Of a DNA stretch of 64,000 nt, positions 49,510-61,632 are shown in pieces. The stretch spans positions 10,166,421-10,230,420 of the forward strand of contig NC_054885.1 in assembly GCF_018320785.1 (NCBI RefSeq), written 5' to 3'. Source of the DNA: Cheilinus undulatus (taxonomy: Eukaryota; Chordata; Actinopteri; Labriformes; Labridae). A program made the translations under genes and the position numbers. The notes under the pieces are model-generated. The model worked only from the letters and a program-made list of their open reading frames with translations, made no database searches and had not been told where the DNA came from. Numbering within the stretch: the first letter of the stretch is position 1; every line of letters starts with the position of its first letter.

Positions 49510-50205
49510 AAGTTAACATTTCTTCTTCAGCTGACGTAGCCTCATTAGCTTCGGATTTACCACTGCCAGCTTAGGGGAAACATGACAGAAAATTAAAGCT
49601 TCATATGTGTTGCCTTTGTGCGCTGACATAGCCACATTAGTTTGAGCAAATGTAGCATAAGCTAACAAAGCCTCACTAGCTTTGGATGTCACTGTTAGCT
49701 TTAGGAAATGTAGCTAAAAATAACATAGCTTCATATGATTTGACTTTGTGCTCCAAGGTAGCCACATTAGTTTTAGAAAATGTAGCATATGCTAACGTAG
49801 CCTAATTTGTTTTGGATTTACTGCTGTAAGCTTTGCCGTTGTCTCTAACGTAGTCACATTAGTTTGAGCAAATGTCGCATAAACTTAGGTAGCCTCGTCA
49901 GCTTTGGATTTACCACTTTTAGCTTCAGGAATTGTAGCTAAAAATAACATAGCTTCACATACTTTGCCATTGTGCGCTAACATAGCATTTGTTTTAGCTA
50001 AAGCAGCATAAGCTAACATAGCCTCATTAGCTTTGGATTTACCACTGTTAGCTTTAGGAAACATAGCTAAAAACAACAATGCTTCATATGCTTTGCCTGT
50101 GTGTGCTAATGTAGCCACATTAGTTTTAGCAAATATAGCTTATGTAGCCTCATTAGCTTTGGATTTACCACTGTAAGCTTTGGAAAAGGTAGCTACAAAT
50201 AACGT
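49510..50205. repeat. Tandem repeat, ~129-bp unit, about six copies
   Basis: The marker phrase GCCTCATTAGCTTTGGATTT then ACCACTGTTAGCTTTAGG begins at 49,539, 49,670, 49,800, 49,892, 50,021 and 50,147. Spacings are 131, 130, 92, 129 and 126 bp, so one unit has a deletion of about 37 bp. Within a unit GTAGC(A)TAAGCTAACATAG, GCCACATTAGTTTTAGCAAA and TAGCTAAAAATAACATAGCT alternate, which suggests the unit itself grew from a shorter GCTAACATAGC-like motif. Confidence 0.85.
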
Positions 50206-52075
50206 AACTTCAAACCCATCATTGTTTTGCCTTAGTTTTCCTGACAATCCCCGTCTCTTTTGCAGAAAAATGGCAAATTTATATTGTTTTTTGGTTCTTT
50301 TTCCCTTGTAAGTGGTACAGTCTTTCATGTTCACACCACTGTTAATATAACTACAGATCTACACCTTCCCTTAAGCTAACATAGTGATGATTCAACAATG
50401 GCACAGCTGTAGATAGAAGAGATGCAAAAAACTAACTTACTCTCTTAACCTCAGATAAGGCCTGGTTTGTAAAATAGATCATTTCTTAAACTAAATTCAC
50501 CACATTTCCAATCACATCAACCTGCTAAAAGTAAAATGCATTGAATTTTACATGCTGGAATATTAAAACTAATAGAAGAATGACAAAATCTGTTTGTTCA
50601 ATGGTTTTCAAATAAAGAAAGAAAAATGCAAAGTAATAAAAAAACACAAGTAAGTGTGGTGTTCCTGCTCTGAGTATTTTCTCATTTTTTCCATGTTCCA
50701 TCTCATGTTCCCCTTTTGACCTGCAGGTCAGTCATGTGACACCTAACACTTGCCCTTTTGCATCATAACCAGATACACCAATAACATTCCCCCACTGAGG
50801 AGGTTATGCACGGGAGTGTGGTCATGACCAACAGAGGAGGCAAAGCCACTAAAAGTAACCTCTCCTCTCAAATGCCACGCAAAGAGTCACATGGAAACGC
50901 AGCTATTTTCAACGTTGAACTTTTGGCCTTCTAAGCAAGACTGTTGAACACTGTGTGGAAAATGTTGCATTTCTCATAAATACAAGAATATCACTGTTAT
51001 GTATTTATTTTTTTTACCACTGAATGTCATGGAGTACGTGTGAATAGAACTGTAACATTGTCCTGGTGGCACCAGCTGCCCCCGCACAGACTTCGAGGAT
51101 GGGCAGATCTGGATCTGACTGGTTCTTTAGAGGAGGACTTGGGTATTTCACAGACGCTGCCAGGAGGAATAGTGTAGCTGCTATTCTCAGGTTTTAGTTT
51201 CCCGTCACTAGTCCAAACACTTCAGATATGACCTTGCTTCAGAACTCGATCTCCTCTGTTTTAACCTGCAGATATTCTAATGTGTTGCTGCATATTTGGC
51301 GGCGTAGAAAATTTGGGTAGTATAAATGTCACTTGAACTGACAGAAAATCAAGAACAGGTTTAAGAGCTCTCTGCGAAGCAGCTGTAATGCCAGCAAACA
51401 GTGTTAAAAACACTGTCCTGGACATCTGCCCTGGTGGTACACAATATCTCACAGTTGATAGAATACACCATCCTCCGTCTGCAAGTGGTGACGCTCTGGG
51501 GGAAACAGCCAATGAGTATCATCTTTTAATAGTTTTAGGATAGTTATTTTGGGTGTTTTGAATTCAGTCATGCTCTCAAGGAAGGTTTGCAGACAATAAG
51601 GACTCTGTTTAAAGCCTCATTCACATCAACTGAGTTTTCAGTTCAACTGCGTTTTGTGTGTTTTAATACACATCTTGCTTTAAAATGTGCTTTTAAACAT
51701 CTTAATAAGTGCATTTTAAACTGATTTGTACCAAAAGGACCTAGACGAAATAAACAAATTAAAAGTACTGACATTACTGATAATAGGTCTGAGGTGTTTG
51801 ATTCAGTTGATAAAGACAAAATAATTACTAATCTCTCAGTGGAAATATGTGAAAAGCCCATATAAAGCTTTAAAGACTCTCAGGCAGAGGAACTTTCAGG
51901 CGTTTCACAAGGTTCCATTCTTGGTCCTCTTTCATTCTGATAATTCTGTTATTTCTGCATCTTTAAGTGTGAGGTAAACCTTTATGCAGATGACACCATT
52001 TAAATACCACTGGCGCTTATTCTTTTGGTCATTCAAATTTAAACTCTAGTCCATTTTTTAAATTTTGTTTATTGT
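50206..52075. other. Intergenic stretch, nothing recognised
   Basis: AT-rich sequence with no coding exon, RNA gene or clear repeat that I could support. Open frames at 51,261-51,861 lack known motifs. Confidence 0.4.
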
Positions 52076-52084
52076 AAGGGCTCT

Positions 52085-53545
52085 CAAACAACCAGTTTGC
52101 TATGTCTTGTTTTACCCACAACAAAGGCCCAGTTTTTCCATCACAAGGACATCTTTGAGGGCACTTTATCATATTCTGAACACTACCAGGATAACCCGGA
52201 GACCACTTCAGCATGTTTTGTCCACTACCAGGGAACCCTTGGTAGAAGTTTATTGCATTTTATCCACAATAATGGCAAAGTCCACTGCTAGGTAATCCTG
52301 GAGGCTTCTTTATCATGTTTCCTCTGAAAGGGCACTATGGAGCGCAGTGTATCACATTTTGTCAACTACTAGAACAATGTTGGGTGCATTTTACTGCATT
52401 TTGTCCACTACTGGGAAATTCTGGAGGGCACTTTATGATTCAAGTGAAGGTGGAAACATGGTGGGCAATTTACCACATTTTTTCCACAATAAGGTAATCT
52501 TGGTGGGCACTTAACCATGTTCAGTCCATTCCAAGGTCACATTGTGAGGCACTTTAGGACATTTTTTCAACTACAAGGACACTCTAGGGGGTACTTTACC
52601 ACTTTTCGTCCACTACTAGGTAACCTTGGTGGGCACTCGACTATGTTCAATCCATTCCAAAGACACCTTGGAGGGGACTTTATCACATTTTGTCCAAAAC
52701 AAGTGCCCACTGGAGGGCTCTTTACCACATTTCCTTCACTGGGTCATCCTGCAGGGCACTTTATCATTTGTCCCCTGAGGGGGCACAATGGAGGGCGTTT
52801 TTCCATGGTTTGTCCACTACTACGTCACCTTGGTATGCAATTTACCATGTTTGGTTCAATCTAGGGTCACCTTGTTGGGCACTTAACCACTTTCTGTCCA
52901 CTTAAAAGCACCCTTTAGTGCACTTTACCACATCATGTCAACTATTGGGGCAAACTTGGGTGCATTTTACTGCATTTTGTCCACTACTGGGTCATCCGGG
53001 AGGGCACTTTTTATCACACTTTATGAAGTACTACAGCAATCTCAAGTGCATTTTATTGCATTTTGTCCACTACTGGGTCATCCTGCAGGGCACTTTATCA
53101 TTTCTCAACTGAAAGGGCCCAATGGAAGGCACATTACCACACTTTTTCTACTATAAGGTCAACTTGGTGTGCAGTGTACCTTGTGCGGTCCACTCCAGGG
53201 TCATCTTGGTGGGCACTTTATCACATTTTTTCCACTACAAGGGCATTCTGAAGGGCACTTTACCATATTCTGTCCACTTAAAAGCACCCTTTAATGCATT
53301 TGTCAACTACTAGGACAAACTCGGGTGCACTGTCTTTTGTCCACTACTGGGTCATCCTGAAGGGCACTGTACCATGTTTTGTCCACATCAAGGTCACCTT
53401 GGTGGGCACTTTACCACATTTTGTCCACTGAAAAGCAGCCTTAAAGGTGCCTTTTCACATTTTGTCAACTGCTGATGGGACTAAATTAGCTACCATAGAG
53501 GGCATTTTAACACTTTTTTCCCACTTAAAGAGTACCTTGTGGGGA
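52085..53545 (+). repeat. Degenerate minisatellite, ~43-bp unit, about 34 copies
   Basis: Units follow the pattern TTTGTCCACTACTGGGTCAT then CCTGGAGGGCACTTTATCAC. Two well-kept copies of CCACTACTGGGTCATCC lie 86 bases apart (52,981 and 53,067), twice 43. Divergence between units is high, so the array is old. Because 43 is not a multiple of three, open frames arise in all three frames with peptides such as GHFTTFCPLLG and STTGSSCRALYH; none is a gene. Confidence 0.8.
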
Positions 53546-54888
53546 ACGTAGGGCAACAGGAGAGGCAATCACCTTCATTGCTTCCCTTCTGAGTCCATCA
53601 TGGGTCTTCATGGTTGTCAGTAGACATCGAGGTGCATTCACATCCAGCAAAAAGGATTATCTGAAAGACAAAAATGGATATTACTTCATGTTAATGTAAG
53701 GTCATGATAGGGCCTGGCAGTGCTCAGACTTCTGCCCATAATCATCCTCTTTGGGTTTTTGAAAATGAAAAGATTGAAAGTGACAAATATTTGGGACTTT
53801 ATCTCCATGACAGATTCATCTTTAACAACCTAGAAGGCAAACAGAAGGTCAGAATTTTTCAAACTATTTATTCTCACACTCATCTCCATAATAATGGATT
53901 TATTAAATTCATAATTTGAAGGGTACTGGCTCAGCTCTCTTCACCTTCAGACTGTTGTTCAACAGCTAAGTGAAAAATAAAATACAGGAAACTTGAACAT
54001 GATGGATAGACAATATCAAGCATTGTTTAGAGCTGTGCTTTTTAATAAATTTAGAGTTTATAGTGTTAAACAATCACAGGAAGAAGGTGGTGACTCTGAT
54101 TATTCCAGCAGGAAATAATAAATGGATTTGTGTTATGTTAAGAGTTGACCTCAGATTTATTATTCATCACCACCCTGCTCTACTGCTCTCTAAACTCAGG
54201 GATCGGGGGTAAAAGGCTTACAGCTAATGTCTAGACAAATTGAAGTGAGAGTATCTGAATGTTCACGGCTTGAGGAAGAGGCTTTTAGAATCCGCTCTCA
54301 GGTTTCACACTCTCTTATATGGTATTGGGGGGGTGCAGGGGTGTCCCTGAGCGATTGGTGCTCTCCTCGCCCCTTTTCAGGGCCACTTCCTCCTCGCCGG
54401 GGGAGAAAACAAGAACGTCGTCCTGTGTGAAATGTTTGTTTGTTACAGCCTGGTGTTAGGCCTGCTATTGGACAAACGCCAGCCAGGAGTCTCATGCGTT
54501 ACGACTTCTTGCTATACATAGTCCTAGGCCGCCCTCCTCCTTCCCCCTTTGTGCCAGACCTTTAGGGAGCATGTTGTGATCTGTCGGATTACCGAGAAGT
54601 CAGAGTTGAAAACATTCAGGGGTTGAGAACATTGCCAAAGAAATTATGAGAGACAACAACCGTTAGTAGAGATTTTCATTGCTTTGTGGTGTCATCAGCT
54701 CCCTCTGTAACTTCAATAACCCAATATGCCTTCTGTTATCAACTCTTTTGTGACTCTGTCAACATTTTAACCCTTATTATATTTCCTAATTACATCTTCA
54801 GCCATACAGTCTGCAAGATTTATCTCCATATGTGAATATTGTTTTGCTAAGCGCCCTTTATCTTGGCCTTATCTGGAGATAGATAGAT
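53546..54888. other. Intergenic stretch, nothing recognised
   Basis: No exon or repeat could be supported. A GC-richer piece at 54,330-54,425 (CTGAGCGATTGGTGCTCTCC, CCTCCTCGCCGGGGGAG) resembles a CpG-containing element but has no gene attached. A short GATA run precedes 54,889. Confidence 0.35.
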
Positions 54889-54928
54889 AGCATTATGTAT
54901 GCCTTCTGTTTATTATTTTACTTTTGTG
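54889..54928 (+). repeat. Left arm of a perfect 40-bp inverted repeat pair
   Basis: This arm starts AGCATTATGTATGCCTTCTG and ends ATTTTACTTTTGTG. Its exact complement is at 56,241-56,280. The 1.3 kb between the arms shows no further symmetry that I could see. Confidence 0.85.
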
Positions 54929-56240
54929 TGATAGGAGATAGAACCCTTCAGCTTTGGAATCAGCAGAGCATTGGCAACTTTTATGTATCATGCGCCCTAG
55001 CAACCATTGGGCTCTTCTGCTTTGTGTCTGAGTTGCTGTTGTTCCTAAACGCTTCCACTTTCTATTAATGTCACTCACAGTTAACTGCAAATTTCACAAG
55101 CTGTCTTACAATCACTGAGCTCTTCAGAACGACCCATTTTGAACCATGAATGTTTGTTAATGGAGACTGCGTGTCGAGGTGCTTGACTTTATACACTTGG
55201 TCTGATTGAAATTCAGTAATTTACAGGTGTGGCCGAATAACTTTTGCTCCATCTTGAGTCAAAACTGCCCCAATGATTTGTCATTAAGGTGGTAGTGGAA
55301 GGTCCCTATCCGAAACTAATTGAGTCCTACAGGTTTTTGAATATGATTTCTGCATAGTTATGCTTATTTTCACTCAGACTTTCTGTTTTTGTCATCAGTT
55401 TACTTTGGCTTTGTACCTCGTATGGCTCCGCGGGGACAAACAGTTCAGGAGACACAAAGCTAAAGCCAAAAGAATGACAATTTTAATGGCGGCCTGTCAC
55501 AGAGGCTTATCACCGGGCTATGCGGGTTACAAAAAAGCCAGCTATGCATTCCTAAACACTCAACTGACCGGCACGATGCAGGTAGGAGTTCAGGTTGGTG
55601 ACTGAGCTGCCTAAAAAAAGAGCTGTGAAGCATCCTGTCTGCTGAGCATGAATGCAGGCCGTCATCCTCGTAAACATTGTTTCTATAAAGGTCAGTGTAA
55701 CACAAGTCATGTGGGAGAAAATTCAGCTTTTCAGTCGTCTTATGACCGTCAGGAGAACACTTAAGAAAGGCAGGGCGGATCTAGAAATAACAGGCCCTCT
55801 GTTAGGTTGTTAAAGTGTGTATTTTTACAAACTTTCCCCTCCTTTTCCCAGAAACCATCCCACTTTCCTGGGCACATGTAGGCCCATGGGTGACAACAGG
55901 AGCGGCTGGTATGTTCCTTGAACACACCTGGATCAGCAGACAGTAAACACAGTAAGGTTTAGTCTTTGTCTCCGTCCCTGTGATCTCAGTGGGAGACACT
56001 TACAGGGGTATCTGGTTACGGCACGCGCATTTAGCTGAGGAGAAAAAAGAAGATGGGCTCTAAATCAGGCGTGTGCGATTCCTCTTTAGGTTCATGGAGA
56101 AAGAGGGAGGACATGATGCCTGCAGCTGGCACGGAGGAGGTTCCATCTTTGGAGAACCCAGTCACCCAGTCAGCCAGTCGCTGGTGATTCAGAGCTCAGA
56201 CGAGGCACATGGACTCTACAACAAAGACGACATGAATCAT

Positions 56241-56280
56241 CACAAAAGTAAAATAATAAACAGAAGGCATACATAATGCT
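56241..56280 (-). repeat. Right arm of the perfect 40-bp inverted repeat pair
   Basis: The complement of 54,889-54,928 with no mismatch. It lies about 50 bp left of a Tc1-type element. Both arms give the peptide KSKIINRRHT in opposite-strand chance frames. Confidence 0.85.
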
Positions 56281-56327
56281 GCATTCTCTCCTAGAGGCCA
56301 ACTGGAAACAAACAGTGGGAGCATAAC

Positions 56328-57160
56328 CCTAGTTCCAAAAAAGTTGGGGGCTGTAATAGAACAAAAGCAAAACTGGGACATTTTATCACTCCATGAAAAA
56401 TATTAGGTCATTTTGAATTTCACTGTGGCAACACATCTCAAAAAAGTTGGGACAGGGTCATGTTTACCGTTGTGTAGCATCCCCTCTTCTTTTAACAAAA
56501 GTCAGTAAATATCCAGGAAGTGAGAGGACTTGTTGCAGGAGTTCTGGGAAAGGAATTTTGTCTCATTCTTGTCTGATGTAGGATTATAGCTGCTGAACAG
56601 TCCTGGGTCTTTGCAGAACTTTTAGTATGTGAAAGGTTTGGACTGCAGGCGGGTCAACTCAGCATCCACACTCTTGGACTGTGAAGCCATGCTGTTGTGA
56701 TGGATGTGGCATGTGTTTTAGTATTGTCTTGCTGAAAGATACAAGGCCTTCTCTTAGAGAGAAACTGTCTGGATGGGAGCATATATTGCTCTAAACTCTC
56801 TATATACTTTTCAGCATTGATAGCCTTTCCAGATGTGTAAGCTGCATGTGCCATAATGCAACCCCATACCATCAGAGATGCAGGCTTTTGGACTATGGAT
56901 CCCTAGGGCATGGCATCCTTGGTTTCCAAAAAGAATTTCAAATTTTGATAAATCTGACCACAGAACTGTTTTCAGTTTGGCCTCAGTCCTTTTGATGTGA
57001 GCTTTGGCCCACAAAAGGCGACAACATTTTGATGATATAATGAAATATAGATGGTGGGATATTCAAAGTATTTGCAGCTTAATGTTGAGGAACAGTTGTC
57101 CTTTGTAGTTGGGCTAGAAGCTTTGAATAATATCTTTGGAATCAGAGTAATGATCAAAGT
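56328..57160 (-). mobile_element. Degraded Tc1/mariner-type transposon, minus orientation
   Basis: The left end AGTTCCAAAAAAGTTGGG and the phrase CACATCTCAAAAAAGTTGGG followed by ACAGGGTCATGTTTACC match the terminal region of the same teleost family as the relic at 43,229. The minus strand keeps transposase pieces in two frames: 57,014-56,811 (WAKAHIKRTEAKLKTVLWSD) and 56,872-56,654 (MVWGCIMAHA, CIFQQDNTKTHA). They overlap but are out of frame, with the N-terminal third lost. It is a dead copy. Confidence 0.8.
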
Positions 57161-57689
57161 TGCTTTTTTCCCCCAGTCCTCCCACTATGAGGGTTATGTC
57201 AGGATAAGTGGTTTAAATATGAGGAATGTGGGTCTTGTATTTCTACCTCTAAAGCTACCTTGCTTAACTGATACTCGTGACAAATATAGTAGGACTAAAT
57301 TAATTTAATGTAAAATCCAATCTAATTCTAAAAAACTCCATAAAAGATTCAGATAATATGACAAACATTTGAATAGCATGGTGTTACACAGTGGTGAATA
57401 TTGACCTATTCCCATGGAAACTATGCGCTCATGACTGGGAGGGTTCAGCAACTTAAGAGTCCACAGGCATGGGAACCATGAGGGTCATGTGGTGAATGCG
57501 GGGCCAGATGGCAGCAGGGCTCATTTTCAGCAGCAAATGGCTCAATTCACCTCTGGTTGGCTTGTGTAATGTGTGCTTGGCTTGGTCTCCGGACTGACCC
57601 GATTCTGAATTCAGCTGCAGCCAAATGATCACCAAGTCTGCACACATGCTCCACTGTATTATCAACAATTTCATACACGTAAAAAATCA
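57161..57689. other. Sequence between two Tc1-type fragments
   Basis: No gene, repeat or RNA was recognised. It could be the unrecognisably diverged 5' part of the minus-strand transposon. Confidence 0.35.
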
Positions 57690-57885
57690 GATACAGCCCC
57701 AGTCACAAAAAAGTTGGGATGCTGTATAAAATGTAAAAAACAAGCCAGAATGCATTGATTGGACAATCTCAGAAGCTCATAATTTATTCACAATAGAACA
57801 CAAACAACATATAAGATGTTGAAACTGAGACACATGACCATATCATGAACAATGTCGGCTCATTTTGAATTTACATTTCCACATT
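57690..57885 (+). mobile_element. Terminal fragment of the same Tc1/mariner-type family
   Basis: CCCAGTCACAAAAAAGTTGG, then GATGCTGTATAAAATG and CATAATTTATTCACAATAGA, and ACAACATATAAGATGTTGAA match the first 150-190 bp of the 43,229 copy. No transposase is attached; it passes into pyrimidine-rich sequence. It may be the far end of the 56,328 element if that was rearranged. Confidence 0.7.
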
Positions 57886-57924
57886 GTAGCCATCCATTTT
57901 TCATTATTTTCCAAACTGTTTTTT

Positions 57925-59395
57925 TGATCATTTTGACCAATTTTTTTCCCCCCAATAACAAATTTTTGCCCCTTTTCACCAGGTTCCTGTCAATTTTTGC
58001 CCCCCTTTGCCTCTCTTGACACATTTTTAACCAGTTTTTACTATATCCCTCCCAATTTTTGCCACTTTTTGCTTTTCTTGACCCATTGTTGCCTCTTTAA
58101 TCCAAATACCCCCCCCCCCCCCTTTTTTTTTTTTACCTATTTTCAATCATTTTCCCAGCTATTTTTTGCCCCTTTTTGTCTGTTGTGGCCCATTTTTGCC
58201 TCTTTTAACCAAATTTTGCCCTCTTCAACCATTTTAATGTCAATTCTTTTCCCCCTTGTTGCCTTTCTTGCCCCATTGTTGCCTCTTTCAACCCATTTTT
58301 AACAGCTTTTCACAATTTTTGTCTCAATTTTTTGCCCCCTTTTCACCACATTTGACCCATTTTTGACTCTTTGATGGGCATTTTTCGTCTTGTTTACTAC
58401 TGTCCACCATTCTCCTACCCATTGTGCCACTTTCTGTCTTTACCCAATTTTTCCCCTCAAATTCTTTTTGCCTTTTTCACCAGTTTACAAACTATTTTTT
58501 GCACCTTTTTCCTTTCTTGACCAATTTTTGCCTCTTTTAACCCTTTTATAACCAGTTTTCAACATATTCCTCCCTATTTTTTGCCACTTTTTGCTTTTCT
58601 TGACCCATTGTTGCCTCTTTTATCCAAATCTATCCACTTTTACCTATTTTCCCCATTTTTCCAAGCCATTTTTGCTACTTCTTGCCTGTTGTGACTCATT
58701 TTTGCCACTTTTTAAACCTATTCCATCTTTTTCCAAACCATTTTTGACACTTTTTGCCTTTCAAGATCTATTTTTGCCCCTTTAACCAGTTTTTGATCCT
58801 TTCTACCATTTTAATGTCCATTTTTTGCCTCCTCATTACCTTTCCTGCCTCATTTTTGCCTCTTTCAACCCATTTTTAACTGCTTTTCTCAATTTTGGTC
58901 TCCACTTTTTCCCCTTTCACTACATTTGACCTATTTTTGCCTCTTTGTTGGAAATTTTTCCACCTGTTTACTACTTTTCACCATTTTCCCATCCATTTTG
59001 CTACTTTTTGCCTTTCTTTACCCATTTTCTGCCCCTTTGAATTTTTTTGCCCCTTTCCACTTGTTTACAGACCTTTTTTTTGCCCCCTTTTTCCTTACTT
59101 GACCCATTTTTAACCCGTTTTCACCATCTTCCCGTTAATTGTTTGCCCTTTTTTCACCACATTTGACCAATTTTTGCCTCTTTTATCCATTTTTCCACCT
59201 TTTAACCACATTTACCAATTTCCCATCCATTTTTGCCCCTTTTTGCCTGTCTTGACCCATCTTTGTCTCTTTTAACCCATTTTTGCCTCTTTTTAACAGC
59301 TTTTCACCATTTTCCCATGTATTTTTGCACCTTTTTGTCTTTATTTACCATGTTTTTCCATCTCTATCCAATTCTAGCCACTTTGTAGTGTAGAA
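57925..59395 (+). repeat. Pyrimidine-rich degenerate repeat (TTTTTGCC phrase), ~1.45 kb
   Basis: The + strand is built from phrases such as CCCATTTTTGCCTCTTTTAA, CCCCTTTTTGCCTTTCTTGA and CACCATTTTCCCATCC, repeated with variation and with strong C+T bias on one strand. A run of 14 C followed by 12 T is near 58,108-58,133. The order of phrases (GCC-CTTTT, GACCCATTTTTGCC, CTCTTTTAACC) recurs at irregular steps, so this is an expanded and decayed minisatellite. Open frames through it are not genes. Confidence 0.75.
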
Positions 59396-60935
59396 CAGCT
59401 TTGATGGATACTGAGCTTGGATGAAAATTCGAGAATTAATATACATATAAAAGATGGATAATCTCATATGTCCACATATAGACCCTATAGAACCTTAAAG
59501 AAAATGGTAGAACATCTGCATTTTTAAATACTGGACCATACAAAATCTAAATATGATCATCATTCTGAAAATGCAAATACAAAATGCAATGCATGAGAAT
59601 GCATACTGTAGCCTTGTACTTTGATCAGTTTAAGGACTGATTGGTTCCTAAATGAGGTGGTACTTAAAGTGATGTGAGGAGATTAACACATTATTGTGGT
59701 CATTAATGGGTCCATAAAGCTTTTAATCATTACCCAGTGCTTCATCTATTACACAGAGCTTAACACTAACAGGTGCTGAGTGGAAGAGTTTCTTGAACCC
59801 TGGGAGTGCAAATGTGCTTTTTGTTCCAAGGGAAAAAGAACTGCAGAGAGCACGTCTAAACGTTGGCATACTGTAAGGGCAGAGCGTTTGAACCCAAGCA
59901 CCCACTCACGATGCATAACTCCTCTTAAACACTTCACAGCCTGACGTCTTATGCAACCCAAAATTAAAAAGCTTCCAGTGCAGCTTTAAGTAAATAATCC
60001 CATGTGACGGTTCAAAGCTTTTATGGACTGTTAAGTGGTTCAAACAAAGACAAGAGGGAAAAATCTGACATTGACTAAGATTAAAGAAAGCTGCCCTGCA
60101 GAGTGGTAAAGGCAGTAAACAGGTGCTGCAGCTGTCCGGGACACACCGACACACCGAGCAGGACGGTTCAGACTTAGCGCCGAGGCTGACTGACTGTTTA
60201 TGTGAGAGTTGGGTTACCCGCGTCGAATCAAGCACGCATGGAAAAGGCGGCCAGAGGTTAAAAGCTGTACATATGTGAGACTAATTTGTTGATACCTGGT
60301 TGCACAATAAGGGCGTGTGTGCCAGGGTGGTCAGTGGACGTTCTCCTGTCTCTGCGCTCTGACCAGGTTGAACAAGGTTCAGATGACTTGATTTCCTGGA
60401 TTTGTGAGAGCTTAAGTAATGAAAGACGGAGGACATTGAACAGGTGGAATCAGTAAATCTAATCTTTACTCTGCATATGAAGGACAATGGAGTATTCCAT
60501 ATGGACACAATGGCTGTGGCTCAGCTGGTTTAAGCCTACAGTCTCTATACATCACAGAGACATGTAGCCGTGTCACGTAGGCCTATAGATTTAATGTCTA
60601 CATGCAGTCAGACAGACAATAACAAGCATGCTTTCCCATGAAGAAACTCCCATGTGTTATCTTTGTATTTTTAGAAGCATGTTAACTGGCTTCACACACA
60701 CCTAGACCTAGCACCACTGACCACATTTGCACAGCATTTTTTAAATCTATCCTTTCTCAGTAATGCTGATGGAAAGCTAATTGGTGCTATGATATTTTAA
60801 TATTCTATATCATGCTTTTTTAAAAAGCCTTATTCTGATAACTCAGTTAACCATAGCAAAGGCCTTCTATCACTTAATAGATAACTGGTGCCCACTGGAT
60901 CTCGTCCTGATGACCCCCCAAAAGTCACAGACTTG
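59396..60935. other. Intergenic stretch, nothing recognised
   Basis: Open frames of 60-109 codons on the minus strand at 59,723-60,508 show no motif or splice structure. No RNA gene or clear repeat was found. Confidence 0.4.
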
Positions 60936-60939
60936 CTCT

Positions 60940-61632
60940 AATAACAACAGTCACAGAGTAACTCTGATGACCACTCAGTAGATACAGAGTGACTCTGATG
61001 ACCACTCAGCAGTCACAGAGTTACTTTAAAGACCACTCAACAGTCGCAGAGTTACTTTAAAGACCACTCAACAGTCGCAGAGTAGATCTAATGACCACTC
61101 AACAGTCACAGAGTTACTCTGATGACCAATCAGCAGTCAGAGAGTTACTCTGATGGCCACTAAACAGACAAAGTTACATTGAAGACCACTCAGCAGTAAC
61201 AAAGCCACTCTGATGACCACTCAACAGTCACAGAGTAACTCTGATGACCACTCAACATTCACAGAGTCACTCTGATGACCACTCAACAGTCAGAGAGTCA
61301 CTCTGATGACCACTCAGCAGTCACAGAGTCACTCTGATGACCACTCAACAGTCACAGAGTTACTGTGATGACCACTCAACAGTCTCACAGTCACTCTGAT
61401 GACCACTCAACAGTCACAGAGTCACTCTGATGACCAATCAGCAGTCACAGAGTAACTCTGATGACCACTCAACAGTCAAAGAGTCACTCTGATGACCACT
61501 CAGCAGTCAGAGAGTCACTCTGATGGCCACTCAACAGACACTGAGTTACTTTAAAGACCACTCAGCAGTCACAGAGTTACTCTGATGACCACCCAACAGT
61601 CAGAGAGTCACTGTGATGGCCACTCAACAGTT
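60940..61632 (+). repeat. Second array of the 31-bp minisatellite, about 21 copies
   Basis: Units read ACTCTGATGACCACTCAACA followed by GTCACAGAGT. It is the same unit and orientation as the array at 11,829-13,192, 48 kb away. Copies here differ by AGAGT rather than ACAGT endings and include TTACTTTAAAGACCACTCA variants near both ends, so this array is more diverged. Confidence 0.95.

Noticed and set aside
52065-53313. Many overlapping open frames with repeated peptides such as GHFTTFCPLLG.
   Set aside because: They arise because the 43-bp minisatellite lacks frequent stops; the period is not a multiple of three and frames rotate.
55360-55605. An 81-codon frame (RGDKQFRRHKAKAKRM) considered as an exon.
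   Set aside because: I know no family with this sequence, and its limits do not coincide with good splice sites on both sides.
60940-61632. CRISPR-like array with regular repeats.
   Set aside because: There are no unique spacers between units, no cas genes, and the setting is a vertebrate genome.
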